NCBI RefSeq assembly: GCF_050948175.1
Contig: NW_027490256.1
Span: 620,001 to 684,000 of the forward strand
Reading direction: 5' to 3'
DNA: 64,000 bases
From: Xylocopa sonorina
Lineage: Eukaryota; Arthropoda; Insecta; Hymenoptera; Apidae
Below the pieces are notes generated by a model, which saw only the letters and a program-made list of their open reading frames with translations, made no database searches and was not told the DNA's origin. A program made the translations under genes and the position numbers. Of this stretch, positions 38,801-52,493 are shown piece by piece (position 1 is the first letter of the stretch; the number at the start of each line of letters is the position of its first letter).

Positions 38801-41800
38801 GATTCAAATGAATGCAAATGCGACACTTCCTTGCAAGGAAATAGCGTTTGCAGATGTCTACGTATCGTAGCAATAGAGTTCAAATGCTTCTTAAAACGCG
38901 ATATCGCATCTCATTTCTATGTTTCATGGTAAGATATAATATGATTTGCGAAGTGTTATGTATTCCTCGTCTACACATCAACTAAATGTAAATGAGCACT
39001 TCCTTGCAAGGAAATAGCGTTTGCAGATGTCTACGTATCGTAGCAATAGAGTTCTTATGATTCTTAAAACGCGATATCGCATCTCATTTCTATGTTTCAT
39101 GGTAAGATATAATATGATTTGCGGAGTGTTATGTGTTCCTCGTCTACACTTCAAATGAATGTAAATGCGACTCTTCCTTGCAAGGAAATAGCGTTTGCAA
39201 ATGTCTACCTATCGTAGCAGTAGTGTTCTAATGCTTCTTAGAACGCGATGTCGCATCTCATTTATCTGTTTCATGGTAACATATAATATGATTTGCGAAG
39301 TGTTATTGATTCCACGTCTACACTTCAAATGAATGTAAATGCGACACTTCCTTGCTAGGAAATAGCGTTTGCAGAAGTCTACGTATCGTAGCAATAGAGT
39401 TCTAATGCTTCTTAAAACGCGATATCGCATCTCATTTCTATGTTTCATGGTAAGATGTAATATTATTTGCGAAGTGTTATGTATTCCTCGCCTATACTTC
39501 AAATGAATGTAAATGCGAGACTTCTTTGCTAGGAAATAGCGTTTGCAAATGTCTACCTATCGTAGCAATAGTGTTCTAATGCTTCTTAAAACGCGAAATC
39601 GCATCTCATTTCTATGTTTCATGGTAAGATATAATATGATTTGCGAAGTATCATGTATTCCTCGTCTACACTTCAAATGAATGTAAATGCGACACTTCCT
39701 TGCTAGGAAATAGCATCTGCAGATGTCTAGGTATCGTAGCAATAGAGTTCTAATGCTTCTTAAAACGCGATATCGCATCTCATTTCTATGTTTCATGGTA
39801 AGATATAATATGATTTGCGAAGTGTTATGTATTCCTCGTCTACACTTCAAATGAATGTAAATGCGACACTTCCTTGCAAGGAAATAGCGTTTGCAGAAGT
39901 CTACGTATCGTAGCAATAGTGTTCTAATGCTTCTTAAAACGCGATATCGCATCTCATTTCTATGTTTCATGGTAAGATATAAAATGATTTGCGAAGTGTT
40001 AGGTATTCCTTGTCTACACTTCAAATGAATGTGAATGCGATACTTCCTCGCTAGGAAATAGCGTTTGCAGATGTCTACGTATTGTAGCAATAGCTATCTA
40101 ATGCTTCTTAAAACGCGATGTCGAATCTCATTTCTATGTTTCATGGTAAGATATAATATGATTTGCGAAGTGTCATGTATTCCTTGTCTACACTTCAAAT
40201 GAATGTAAATGCGCACTTCCTTGCAAGGAAATAGCGTTTGCAGATGTCTACGTATCGTAGCAATAGAGTTCTTATGATTCTTAAAACGCGATATCGCATC
40301 TCATTTCTATGTTTCATGGTAAGATATAATATGATTTGCGGAGTGTTATGTGTTCCTCGTCTACACTTCAAATGAATCTAAATGCGACACTTCCTTGCAA
40401 GGAAATAGCGTTTGCAAATGTCTACCTTTCGTAGCAATAGTGTTCTAATGCTTCTTAAAACGCGAAATCGCATCTCATTTCTATGTTTCATGGTATGATA
40501 TAATATGATTTGCGAAGTATCATGTATTCCTCGTCTACACTTCAAATGAATGTATATGCGACACTTCCTTGCTAGGAAATAGCATCTGCAGATGTCTAGG
40601 TATCGTAGCAATAGAGTTCTAATGCTTCTTAAAACGCGATATCGCATCTCATTTCTATGTTTCATGGTATGATATAATATGATTTGCGAAGTGTTATGTA
40701 TTCCTTGTCTACGATTCAAATGAATGTAAATGCGACACTTCCTTGCAAGGAAATAGCGTTTGCAGATGTCTACGTATCGTAGCAATAGAGTTCAAATGCT
40801 TCTTAAAACGCGATATCGCATCTCATTTCTATGTTTCATGGTAAGATATAATATGATTTGCGAAGTGTTATGTATTCCTCGTCTACACATCAACTAAATG
40901 TAAATGCGCACTTCCTTGCAAGGAAATAGCGTTTGCAGATGTCTACGTATCGTAGCAATAGAGTTCTTATGATTCTTAAAACGCGATATCGCATCTCATT
41001 TCTATGTTTCATGGTAAGATATAATATGATTTGCGGAGTGTTATGTGTTCCTCGTCTACACTTCAAATGAATGTAAATGCGACTCTTCCTTGCAAGGAAA
41101 TAGCGTTTGCAAATGTCTACCTATCGTAGCAGTAGTGTTCTAATGCTTCTTAGAACGCGATGTCGCATCTCATTTCTCTGTTTCATGGTAACATATAATA
41201 TGATTTGCGAAGTGTTATTGATTCCACGTCTACACTTCAAATGAATGTAAATGCGACACTTCCTTGCTAGGAAATAGCGTTTGCAGAAGTCTACGTATCG
41301 TAGCAATAGAGTTCTAATGCTTCTTAAAACGCGATATCGCATCTCATTTCTATGTTTCATGGTAAGATGTAATATTATTTGCGAAGTGTTATGTATTCCT
41401 CGCCTATACTTCAAATGAATGTAAATGCGAGACTTCTTTGCTAGGAAATAGCGTTTGCAAATGTCTACCTATCGTAGCAATAGTGTTCTAATGCTTCTTA
41501 AAACGCGAAATCGCATCTCATTTCTATGTTTCATGGTAAGATATAATATGATTTGCGAAGTATCATGTATTCCTCGTCTACACTTCAAATGAATGTAAAT
41601 GCGACACTTCCTTGCTAGGAAATAGCATCTGCAGATGTCTAGGTATCGTAGCAATAGAGTTCTAATGCTTCTTAAAACGCGATATCGCATCTCATTTCTA
41701 TGTTTCATGGTAAGATATAATATGATTTGCGAAGTGTTATGTATTCCTCGTCTACACTTCAAATGAATGTAAATGCGACACTTCCTTGCAAGGAAATAGC

Positions 41801-44800
41801 GTTTGCAGAAGTCTACGTATCGTAGCAATAGTGTTCTAATGCTTCTTAAAACGCGATATCGCATCTCATTTCTATGTTTCATGGTAAGATATAACATGAT
41901 TTGCGAAGTGTTAGGTATTCCTTGTCTACACTTCAAATGAATGTGAATGCGATACTTCCTCGCTAGGAAATAGCGTTTGCAGATGTCTACGTACTGTAGC
42001 AATAGCTATCTAATGCTTCTTAAAACGCGATGTCGAATCTCATTTCTATGTTTCATGGTAAGATATAATATGATTTGCGAAGTGTCATGTATTCCTTGTC
42101 TACACTTCAAATGAATGTAAATGCGCACTTCCTTGCAAGGAAATAGCGTTTGCAGATGTCTACGTATCGTAGCAATAGAGTTCTTATGATTCTTAAAACG
42201 CGATATCGCATCTCATTTCTATGTTTCATGGTAAGATATAATATGATTTGCGGAGTGTTACGTGTTCCTCGTCTACACTTCAAATGAATCAAAATGCGAC
42301 ACTTCCTTGCAAGGAAATAGCGTTTGCAAATGTCTACCTTTCGTAGCAATAGTGTTCTAATGCTTCTTAAAACGCGAAATCGCATCTCATTTCTATGTTT
42401 CATGGTATGATATAATATGATTTGCGAAGTATCATGTATTCCTCGTCTACACTTCAAATGAATGTATATGCGACACTTCCTTGCTAGGAAATAGCATCTG
42501 CAGATGTCTAGGTATCGTAGCAATAGAGTTCTAATGCTTCTTAAAACGCGATATCGCATCTCATTTCTATGTTTCATGGTAAGATATAATATGATTTGCG
42601 GAGTGTTACGTGTTCCTCGTCTACACTTCAAATGAATCTAAATGCGACACTTCCTTGCAAGGAAATAGCGTTTGCAAATGTCTACCTTTCGTAGCAATAG
42701 AGTTCTAATGCTTCTTAAAACGCGATATCGCATCTCATTTCTATGTTTCATGGTAAGATATAATATGATTTGCGAAGTGTTATGTATTCCTCGTCTACAC
42801 TTCAAATGAATGTAAATGCGACACTTCCTTGCAAGGAAATAGCGTTTGCAGAAGTCTACGTATCGTAGCAATAGTGTTCTAATGCTTCTTAAAACGCGAT
42901 ATCGCATCTCATTTCTATGTTTCATGGTAAGATATAACATGATTTGCGAAGTGTTAGGTATTCCTTGTCTACACTTCAAATGAATGTGAATGCGATACTT
43001 CCTCGCTAGGAAATAGCGTTTGCAGATGTCTACGTATTGTAGCAATAGCTATCTAATGCTTCTTAAAACGCGATGTCGAATCTCATTTCTATGTTTCATG
43101 GTAAGATATAATATGATTTGCGAAGTGTCATGTATTCCTTGTCTACACTTCAAATGAATGTAAATGCGCACTTCCTTGCAAGGAAATAGCGTTTGCAGAT
43201 GTCTACGTATCGTAGCAATAGAGTTCTTATGATTCTTAAAACGCGATATCGCATCTCATTTCTATGTTTCATGGTAAGATATAATATGATTTGCGGAGTG
43301 TTACGTGTTCCTCGTCTACACTTCAAATGAATCTAAATGCGACACTTCCTTGCAAGGAAATAGCGTTTGCAAATGTCTACCTTTCGTAGCAATAGTGTTC
43401 TAATGCTTCTTAAAACGCGAAATCGCATCTCATTTCTATGTTTCATGGTATGATATAATATGATTTGCGAAGTATCATGTATTCCTCGTCTACACTTCAA
43501 ATGAATGTATATGCGACACTTCCTTGCTAGGAAATAGCATCTGCAGATGTCTAGGTATCGTAGCAATAGAGTTCTAATGCTTCTTAAAACGCGATATCGC
43601 ATCTCATTTCTATGTTTCATGGTATGATATAATATGATTTGCGAAGTGTTATGTATTCCTTGTCTACGATTCAAATGAATGTAAATGCGACACTTCCTTG
43701 CAAGGAAATAGCGTTTGCAGATGTCTACGTATCGTAGCAATAGAGTTCAAATGCTCCTTAAAACGCGATATCGCATCTCATTTCTATGTTTCATGGTAAG
43801 ATATAATATGATTTGCGAAGTGTTATGTATTCCTCGTCTACACATCAACTAAATGTAAATGCGCACTTCCTTGCAAGGAAATAGCGTTTGCAGATGTCTA
43901 CGTATCGTAGCAATAGAGTTCTTATGATTCTTAAAACGCGATATCGCATCTCATTTCTATGTTTCATGGTAAGATATAATATGATTTGCGGAGTGTTATG
44001 TGTTCCTCGTCTACACTTCAAATGAATGTAAATGCGACTCTTCCTTGCAAGGAAATAGCGTTTGCAAATGTCTACCTATCGTAGCAGTAGTGTTCTAATG
44101 CTTCTTAGAACGCGATGTCGCATCTCATTTCTCTGTTTCATGGTAACATATAATATGATTTGCGAAGTGTTATTGATTCCACGTCTACACTTCAAATGAA
44201 TGTAAATGCGACACTTCCTTGCTAGGAAATAGCGTTTGCAGAAGTCTACGTATCGTAGCAATAGAGTTCTAATGCTTCTTAAAACGCGATATCGCATCTC
44301 ATTTCTATGTTTCATGGTAAGATGTAATATTATTTGCGAAGTGTTATGTATTCCTCGCCTATACTTCAAATGAATGTAAATGCGAGACTTCTTTGCTAGG
44401 AAATAGCGTTTGCAAATGTCTACCTATCGTAGCAATAGTGTTCTAATGCTTCTTAAAACGCGAAATCGCATCTCATTTCTATGTTTCATGGTAAGATATA
44501 ATATGATTTGCGAAGTATCATGTATTCCTCGTCTACACTTCAAATGAATGTAAATGCGACACTTCCTTGCTAGGAAATAGCATCTGCAGATGTCTAGGTA
44601 TCGTAGCAATAGAGTTCTAATGCTTCTTAAAACGCGATATCGCATCTCATTTCTATGTTTCATGGTAAGATATAATATGATTTGCGAAGTGTTATGTATT
44701 CCTCGTCTACACTTCAAATGAATGTAAATGCGACACTTCCTTGCAAGGAAATAGCGTTTGCAGAAGTCTACGTATCGTAGCAATAGTGTTCTAATGCTTC

Positions 44801-45363
44801 TTAAAACGCGATATCGCATCTCATTTCTATGTTTCATGGTAAGATATAACATGATTTGCGAAGTGTTAGGTATTCCTTGTCTACACTTCAAATGAATGTG
44901 AATGCGATACTTCCTCGCTAGGAAATAGCGTTTGCAGATGTCTACGTATTGTAGCAATAGCTATCTAATGCTTCTTAAAACGCGATGTCGAATCTCATTT
45001 CTATGTTTCATGGTAAGATATAATATGATTTGCGAAGTGTCATGTATTCCTTGTCTACACTTCAAATGAATGTAAATGCGCACTTCCTTGCAAGGAAATA
45101 GCGTTTGCAGATGTCTACGTATCGTAGCAATAGAGTTCTTATGATTCTTAAAACGCGATATCGCATCTCATTTCTATGTTTCATGGTAAGATATAATATG
45201 ATTTGCGGAGTGTTACGTGTTCCTCGTCTACACTTCAAATGAATCTAAATGCGACACTTCCTTGCAAGGAAATAGCGTTTGCAAATGTCTACCTTTCGTA
45301 GCAATAGTGTTCTAATGCTTCTTAAAACGCGAAATCGCATCTCATTTCTATGTTTCATGGTAT
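35805..45363. repeat. 11-monomer (1912-bp) higher-order repeat with expanded units
   Basis: The monomer with TTATTGATTCCACG marks the unit, at about 36523, 39303, 41215 and 44170. Spacings are 2780, 1912 and 2955 bp. The 1912-bp form (39.2-41.1 kb) is 11 monomers minus two bases. The 2780-bp form adds about 868 bp holding a B/E/A cassette at 38.1-39.0 kb. The 2955-bp form adds 1043 bp, a six-monomer internal duplication (GCAGAAGTC at 41805 and 42848). Shared private variants include GACTCTTCC, CATGGTAACATATAAT, AATAGCATCTGCAG, GTTAGGTATTCC, AATGAATCTAAATG and CATGGTATGATATAAT. A one-base loss at 36981 (CTTAAACGCG) is seen in one unit only. Confidence 0.87.
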
Positions 45364-46581
45364 GATATAATATGATTTGCGAAGTATCATGTATTCCTCG
45401 TCTACACTTCAAATGAATGTATATGCGACACTTCCTTGCTAGGAAATAGCATCTGCAGATGTCTAGGTATCGTAGCAATAGAGTTCTAATGCTTCTTAAA
45501 ACGCGATATCGCATCTCATTTCTATGTTTCATGGTAAGATATAATATGATTTGCGAAGTATCATGTATTCCTCGTCTACACTTCAAATGAATGTAAATGC
45601 GACACTTCCTTGCTAGGAAATAGCATCTGCAGATGTCTAGGTATCGTAGCAATAGAGTTCTAATGCTTCTTAAAACGCGATATCGCATCTCATTTCTATG
45701 TTTCATGGTAAGATATAATATGATTTGCGAAGTATCATGTATTCCTCGTCTACACTTCAAATGAATGCAAATGCGACACTTCCTTGCTAGGAAATAGTGT
45801 CTGCAGATGTCTAGGTATCGTAGCAATAGAGTTCTAATGCTTCTTTAAACGCGATATCGCATCTCATTTCTATGTTTCATGGTAAGATGTAATATTATTT
45901 GCGAAGTGTTATGTATTCCTCGCCTATACTTCAAATGAATGTAAATGCGAGACTTCTTTGCTAGGAAATAGCGTTTGCAAATGTCTACCTATCGTAGCAA
46001 TAGTGTTCTAATGCTTCTTAAAACGCGAAATCGCATCTCATTTCTATGTTTCATGGTATGATATAATATGATTTGCGAAGTATCATGTATTCCTCGACTA
46101 CACTTCAAATGAATGTAAATGCGACACTTCCTTGCTAGGAAATAGCATCTGCAGATGTCTAGGTATCGTAGCAATATAGTTCTAATGCTTCTTAAAACGC
46201 GATATCGCATCTCATTTCTATGTTTCATGGTAAGATATAATATGATTTGCGAAGTATCATGTATTCCTCGTCTACACTTCAAATGAATGTAAATGCGACA
46301 CTTCCTTGCTAGGAAATAGCATCTGCAGATGTCTAGGTATCGTAGCAATAGAGTTCTAATGCTTCTTAAAACGCGATATCGCATCTCATTTCTATGTTTC
46401 ATGGTAAGATATAATATGATTTGCGAGGTATCATGTATTCCTCGTCTACACTTCAAATGAATGCAAATGCGACACTTCCTTGCTAGGAAATAGCGTCTGC
46501 AGATGTCTAGGTATCGTAGCAATAGAGTTCTAATGCTTCTTAAAACGCGAAATCGCATCTCATTTCTATGTTTCATGGTAA
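45364..46581. repeat. Three near-identical monomers in a row, then relatives
   Basis: 45364-45537, 45538-45711 and 45712-45885 share GAAGTATCATG, GGAAATAGCATCTGCAG (last copy TAGTGTCTGCAG) and GTCTAGGTATCG, all in exact 174-bp phase. They differ by a few bases: CATGGTATGATATAAT at the first start, TGTATATGCG, TGCAAATGCG. A second such run lies at about 46.06-46.53 kb after a type C copy. This is amplification at single-monomer scale. 45582-46530 recurs at 50800-51748 (shift 5218). Confidence 0.83.
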
Positions 46582-49500
46582 GATATAATACGATTCGCGA
46601 AGTGTTATGTATTCCTCGCCTACACTTCAAATGAATGTAAATGCGACACTTCCTTGCAAGGATATAGGGTTTGCAGATGTCTACGTATCGTTGCAATAGA
46701 GTTCATATGATTCTTAAAACGCGATATCGCATCTCATTCTATGTTTCATGGTAAGATATAACATGATTTGCGAAGTGTTATGTATTCCTCGTCAACACTT
46801 CAAATGAATGTGAATGCGATACTTCCTCGCTAGGAAATAGCGTTTGCAGATGTCTACGTAGCGTAGCAATAGCTTTCTAATGCTTCTTAAAACGCGTTAT
46901 CGAATCTCATTTCTATGTTTCATGGTAAGATATAATATGATTTGCGAAGTGTCATGTATTCCTCGTCTACACTTCAAATGAATGTAAATGCGACACTTCC
47001 TTGCAAGGAAATAGCGTTTGCAGATGTCTACGTATCGAAGCAATAGTGTTCAAATGCTTCTTAAAACGCGATATCGCATCTCATCTCTATGTTTCATGGT
47101 AAGATATAATATGATTTGCGAAGTATCATGTATTCCTCGTCCACACTTCAAATGAATGTAAATGCGACACTTCCTTTCAAGGAAATAGCGTTTGCATATG
47201 TCTACGTATCGAAGCAATAGAGTTCAAATGCTTCCTAAAACGAGATATTGCATCTCATATCTATGTTTCATGATAAGATATAATATTCATTGCGAAGTGT
47301 TATGCATTTCTCGTCTGCGATTCAAATGGATGTAAATGCGACACTTCCTTGCAAGGAAATAGCGTTTGAAGATGTCTACGTATCGAAGCAATAGAGTTCA
47401 AATGCTTCCTAGAACGAGATATTGCATCTCATATCTATGTTTCATGATAAGATATAATATTCATTGCGAAGTGTTATGCATTCCTCGTCTACGATTCAAA
47501 TGGATGTAAATGCGACACTTCCTTGCTAGGAAATAGCGTTTGCAGATGTCTACGTATCGAAGCAATAGAGTTCAAATGCTTCTTAAAACGAGATATTGCA
47601 TCTCATATGTATGTTTCATGATAAGATATAATATTCATTGCGAAGTGTTATGCATTCCTCGTCTACGAATCAAATGGATGTAAATGCGACACTTCCTTGC
47701 TAGGAAATAGCGTTTGCAGATGTCTACGTATCGAAGCAATAGAGTTAAAATGCTTCTAAAAACAAGATATCGCATCTCTATTCTATGTTTCATGATAAGA
47801 TGTAATATTCATTGCGAAGTGTTATGTATTCCTCCCCTACACTTCAAATGAATGTAAATGCGACACTTCCATGCTAGGAAATAGCGTTTGCAGGTGTCTA
47901 CGTATCGAAGCAATAGAGTTCAAATGCTTCTTAAAACGAGATATTGCATCTCATATCTATGTTTCCTGATAAGATATAATATTCATTGCGAAGTGTTATG
48001 CATTCCTCGTCTACGATTCCAATGAATGTAAATGCGACACTTGCTTGCAAGGAAATAGCGTTTGCAGATGTCTACGTATCGTAGCAATAGAGTTCTTATG
48101 ATTCTTAAAACGCGATATCGCATCTCATATCTATGTTTCATGATAAGATGTAATATTCATTGCGAAGTGTTATGCATTCCTCGTCTACACTTCAAATGAA
48201 TGTAAATGCGACACATCCTTGCAAGGAAATAGCGACTGCAGATGTCTACGTATCGTAGCAATAGAGTTCATATGATTCTTAAAACGCGATATCGCATCTC
48301 ATTTCTATGTTTCATGGTAGGATATAACATGATTTGCGAAGTTTTATGTATTCCTCGTCTACACTTCAAATGAATGTGAATGCGATACTTCTTCGCTAGG
48401 AAATAGCGTTTGCAGATGTCTACGTATCGTAGCAATAGATTTCTAATGCTTCTTAAAACGCGAAATCGCATCTCATTTCTATGTTTCATGGTAAGATATA
48501 ATATGATTTGCGATGTGTCATGTATTCCTCGTCTACAATTCAAATGAATGTTAATGCGACACTTCCTTGCTCGGAAATAGCGTCTGCAGATGTCTAGGTA
48601 TCGCAGCAATAGTGTTCTAATGCTTCTTAAAACGCGATATCGCATCTCATTTCTATGTTTCATGGTAAGATATAATACGATTTGCGAAGTGTTATGTATT
48701 CCTCGCCTACACCTCAAATGAATGTAAATGCGACACTTCCTTGCAAGGATATAGGGTTTGCAGATGTCTACGTATCGTTGCAATAGAGTTCATATGATTC
48801 TTAAAACGCGATATCGCATCTCATTCTATGTTTCATGGTAAGATATAACATGATTTGCGAAGTGTTATGTATTCCTCGTCTACACTTCAAATGAATGTGA
48901 ATGCGATACTTCCTCGCTAGGAAATAGCGTTTGCAGATGTCTACGTAGCGTAGCAATAGCTTTCTAATGCTTCTTAAAACGCGTTATCGAATCTCATTTC
49001 TATGTTTCATGGTAAGATATAATATGATTTGCGAAGTGTCATGTATTCCTAGTCTACACTTCAAATGAATGTAAATGCGACACTTCCTTGCAAGGAAATA
49101 GCGTTTGCAGATGTCTACGTATCGAAGCAATTGTGTTCAAATGCTTCTTAAAACGCGATATCGCATCTCATCTCTATGTTTCATGGTAAGATATAATATG
49201 ATTTGCGAAGTGTTATGCATTTCTCGTCTGCGATTCAAATGGATGTAAATGCGACACTTCCTTGCTAGGAAATAGCGTTTGCAGATGTCTACGTATCGAA
49301 GCAATAGAGTTCAAATGCTTCTTAAAATGCGATATCGCATCTCATTTCTATGTTTCATGGTAAGATATAATATTCATTGCGAAGTGTTATGCATTCCTCG
49401 TCTACGATTCAAATGAACGTAAATGCGACACTTCCTTGCAAGGAAATAGCGTCTGCAGATGTCTACGTATCGTAGCAATAGATTTCTAATGCTTCTTAAA

Positions 49501-50799
49501 ACGCGATATCGCATCTCATTTCTATGTTTCATGGTAAGATATAATATGATTTGCGAAGCGTCATGGATTCCTCGTCTACTCTTCAAATGAATGTAAATGC
49601 GACACTTCCTTGCTAGGAAATAGCGTTTGCAGATGTCTACGTATCGTAGCAATAGCTTTCTAATGCTTCTTAAAACTCGATATCGAATCTCATTTCTATG
49701 TTTCATGGTAAGATATAATATTCATTACGAAGTGTTATGCATTCCTCGTCTACGATTCAAATGAATGTAAATGCGACACTTCTTTGCTAGGAAATAGCGT
49801 TTGCAAATGTCTACCTATCGTAGCAATAGTGTTCTAATGCTCCTTAAAACGAGATTTTGCATCTCATATCTATGTTTCATGATAAGATATAATATTCATT
49901 GCGAAGTGCTATGCATTCCTCGTCTACGATTCAAATGAACGTAAATGCGACACTTCCTTGCAAGGAAATAGCGTCTGCAGATGTCTACGTATCGTAGCAA
50001 TAGATTTCTAATGCTTCTTAAAACGCGATATCGCATCTCGTTTCTATGTTTCATGGTAAGATATAATATGATTTGCGAAGTATCATGTATTCCTCGTCTG
50101 CACTTCAAAAGAATGTAAATGCGACACTTCCTTGCTAGGAAATAGCGTCTGCAGGTATCTAGGTATCGTAGCAATAGAGTTCTAATGCTTCTTCAAACGC
50201 GATATCGCATCTCATTTCTATGTTTCATGGTAAGATATAATATGATTTGCGAAGTGTTATGTATTCCTCGTCTACACTTCAAATGAATGTAAATGCGACA
50301 CATCCTTGCAAGGAAATAGCGATTGCAGATGTCTACGTATCGTAGCAATAGAGTTCATATGATTCTTAAAACGCGATATCGCATCTCATTTCTATGTTTC
50401 ATGGTAAGATATAACATGATTTGCGAAGTTTTATGTATTCCTCGTCTACACTTCAAATGAATGTGAATGCGATACTTCCTCGCTAGGAAATAGCGTTTGC
50501 AGATGTCTACGTATCGAAGCAATAGAGTTCAAATGCTTCTTAAAACGAGATATTGCATCTCATATGTATGTTTCATGATAAGATATAATATTCATTGCGA
50601 AGTGTTATGCATTCCTCGTCTACGATTCAAATGGATGTAAATGCGACACTTCCTTGCTAGGAAATAGCGTTTGCAGATGTCTACGTATCGAAGCAATAGA
50701 GTTAAAATGCTTCTAAAAACAAGATATCGCATCTCTATTCTATGTTTCATGATAAGATGTAATATTCATTGCGAAGTGTTATGTATTCCTCGCCTACAC
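46582..50799. repeat. Right-domain mosaic: E/A copies, runs of type B
   Basis: 46582-47190 matches 48669-49200 at about 2087 bp, with ATAATACGAT, GGATATAGGGTTTGC, TATCGTTGC, CTCATTCTATG and GTAGCGTAGC in both. From 47.21 to 47.95 kb several type B monomers follow each other, some with CATTTCTCGTCTGCG and AAATGGATG, and one with AGTTAAAATGC and AACAAGATATCGC. 49.37-50.17 kb recurs at 57.37-58.34 kb (shift about 7996), with AATGAACGTAAATG, GAAGCGTCATGG and AAAACTCGATATCG. No type D copy was found. No other sequence class. Confidence 0.8.
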
Positions 50800-51799
50800 T
50801 TCAAATGAATGTAAATGCGACACTTCCTTGCTAGGAAATAGCATCTGCAGATGTCTAGGTATCGTAGCAATAGAGTTCTAATGCTTCTTAAAACGCGATA
50901 TCGCATCTCATTTCTATGTTTCATGGTAAGATATAATATGATTTGCGAAGTATCATGTATTCCTCGTCTACACTTCAAATGAATGCAAATGCGACACTTC
51001 CTTGCTAGGAAATAGTGTCTGCAGATGTCTAGGTATCGTAGCAATAGAGTTCTAATGCTTCTTTAAACGCGATATCGCACCTCATTTCTATGTTTCATGG
51101 TAAGATGTAGTATTATTTGCGAAGTGTTATGTATTCCTCGCCTATACTTCAAATGAATGTAAATGCGAGACTTCTTTGCTAGGAAATAGCGTTTGCAAAT
51201 GTCTACCTATCGTAGCAATAGTGTTCTAATGCTTCTTAAAACGCGAAATCGCATCTCATTTCTATGTTTCATGGTATGATATAATATGATTTGCGAAGTA
51301 TCACGTATTCCTCGTCTACACTTCAAATGAATGTGAATGCGACACTTCCTTGCTAGGAAATAGCATCTGCAGATGTCTAGGTATCGTAGCAAAATAGTTC
51401 TAATGCTTCTTAAAACGCGATATCGCATCTCATTTCTATGTTTCATGGTAAGATATAATATGATTTGCGAAGTATCATGTATTCCTCGTCTACACTTCAA
51501 ATGAATGTAAATGCGACACTTCCTTGCTAGGAAATAGCATCTGCAGATGTCTAGGTATCGTAGCAATAGAGTTCTAATGCTTCTTAAAACGCGATATCGC
51601 ATCTCATTTCTATGTTTCATGGTAAGATATAATATGATTTGCGAGGTATCATGTATTCCTCGTCTACACTTCAAATGAATGCAAATGCGACACTTCCTTG
51701 CTAGGAAATAGCGTCTGCAGATGTCTAGGTATCGTAGCAATAGAGTTCTAATGCTTCTTAAAACGCGATATCGCATCTCATTTCTATGTTTCATGGTAA
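50800..51799. repeat. Copy of 45.6-46.5 kb (shift 5218)
   Basis: Matches 45582-46530 with GCATCTGCAG monomers, GATGTAGTATTATTTG (partner GATGTAATATT), TATGATATAATATG and GCGAGGTATCATG in the same order. Differences seen include CTCGTCTAC (51312) against CTCGACTAC (46095), and TAGCAAAATAG (51388) against TAGCAATATAG (46170). The match ends near 51748, where this copy keeps GCGATATCGC and the other has GCGAAATCGC. The shift is 30 monomers minus two bases. Confidence 0.83.
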
Positions 51800-52493
51800 G
51801 ATGTAATATTATTTGCGAAGTGTTATGTATTCCTCGCCTATACTTCAAATGAATGTAAATGCGAGACTTCTTTGCTAGGAAATAGCGTTTGCAAATGTCT
51901 ACGTATCGTAGCAATAGTGTTCTGATGCTTCTTAAAACGCGAAATCGCATCTCATTTCTATGTTTCATGGTAAGATATAATACGATTTGCGAAGTGTTAT
52001 GTATTCCTCGCCTACACTTCAAATGAATGTAAATGCGACACTTCCTTGCAAGGATATAGGGTTTGCAGATGTCTACGTATCGTTGCAATAGAGTTCATAT
52101 GATTCTTAAAATGCGATATCGCATCTCATTCTATGTTTCATGGTAAGATATAACATGATTTGCGAAGTGTTATGTATTCCTCGCCTATACTTCAAATGAA
52201 TGTAAATGCGAGACTTCTTTGCTAGGAAATAGCGTTTGCAAATGTCTACGTATCGTAGCAATAGTGTTCTAATGCTTCTTAAAACGCGAAATCGCATCTC
52301 ATTTCTATGTTTCATGGTAAGATATAATACGATTTGCGAAGTGTTATGTATTCCTCGCCTACACTTCAAATGAATGTAAATGCGACACTTCCTTGCAAGG
52401 ATATAGGGTTTGCAGATGTCTACGTATCGTTGCAATAGAGTTCATATGATTCTTAAAATGCGATATCGCATCTCATTCTATGTTTCATGGTAA
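51800..52493. repeat. 347-bp dimer tandem duplication
   Basis: 51800-52146 and 52147-52493 each hold one type C-like monomer and one 173-bp monomer. Both carry CGCCTATACTTC, GCGAGACTTC, GCGAAATCGC, ATAATACGAT, GGATATAGGG, TATCGTTGC, AAAATGCGATATCGC and CTCATTCTATG. The one-base loss in CTCATTCTATG makes the dimer 347 bp rather than 348. The first ~15 bases differ (GATGTAATATT against GATATAACATG). One further difference is TTCTGATGC (51921) against TTCTAATGC. Confidence 0.88.
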
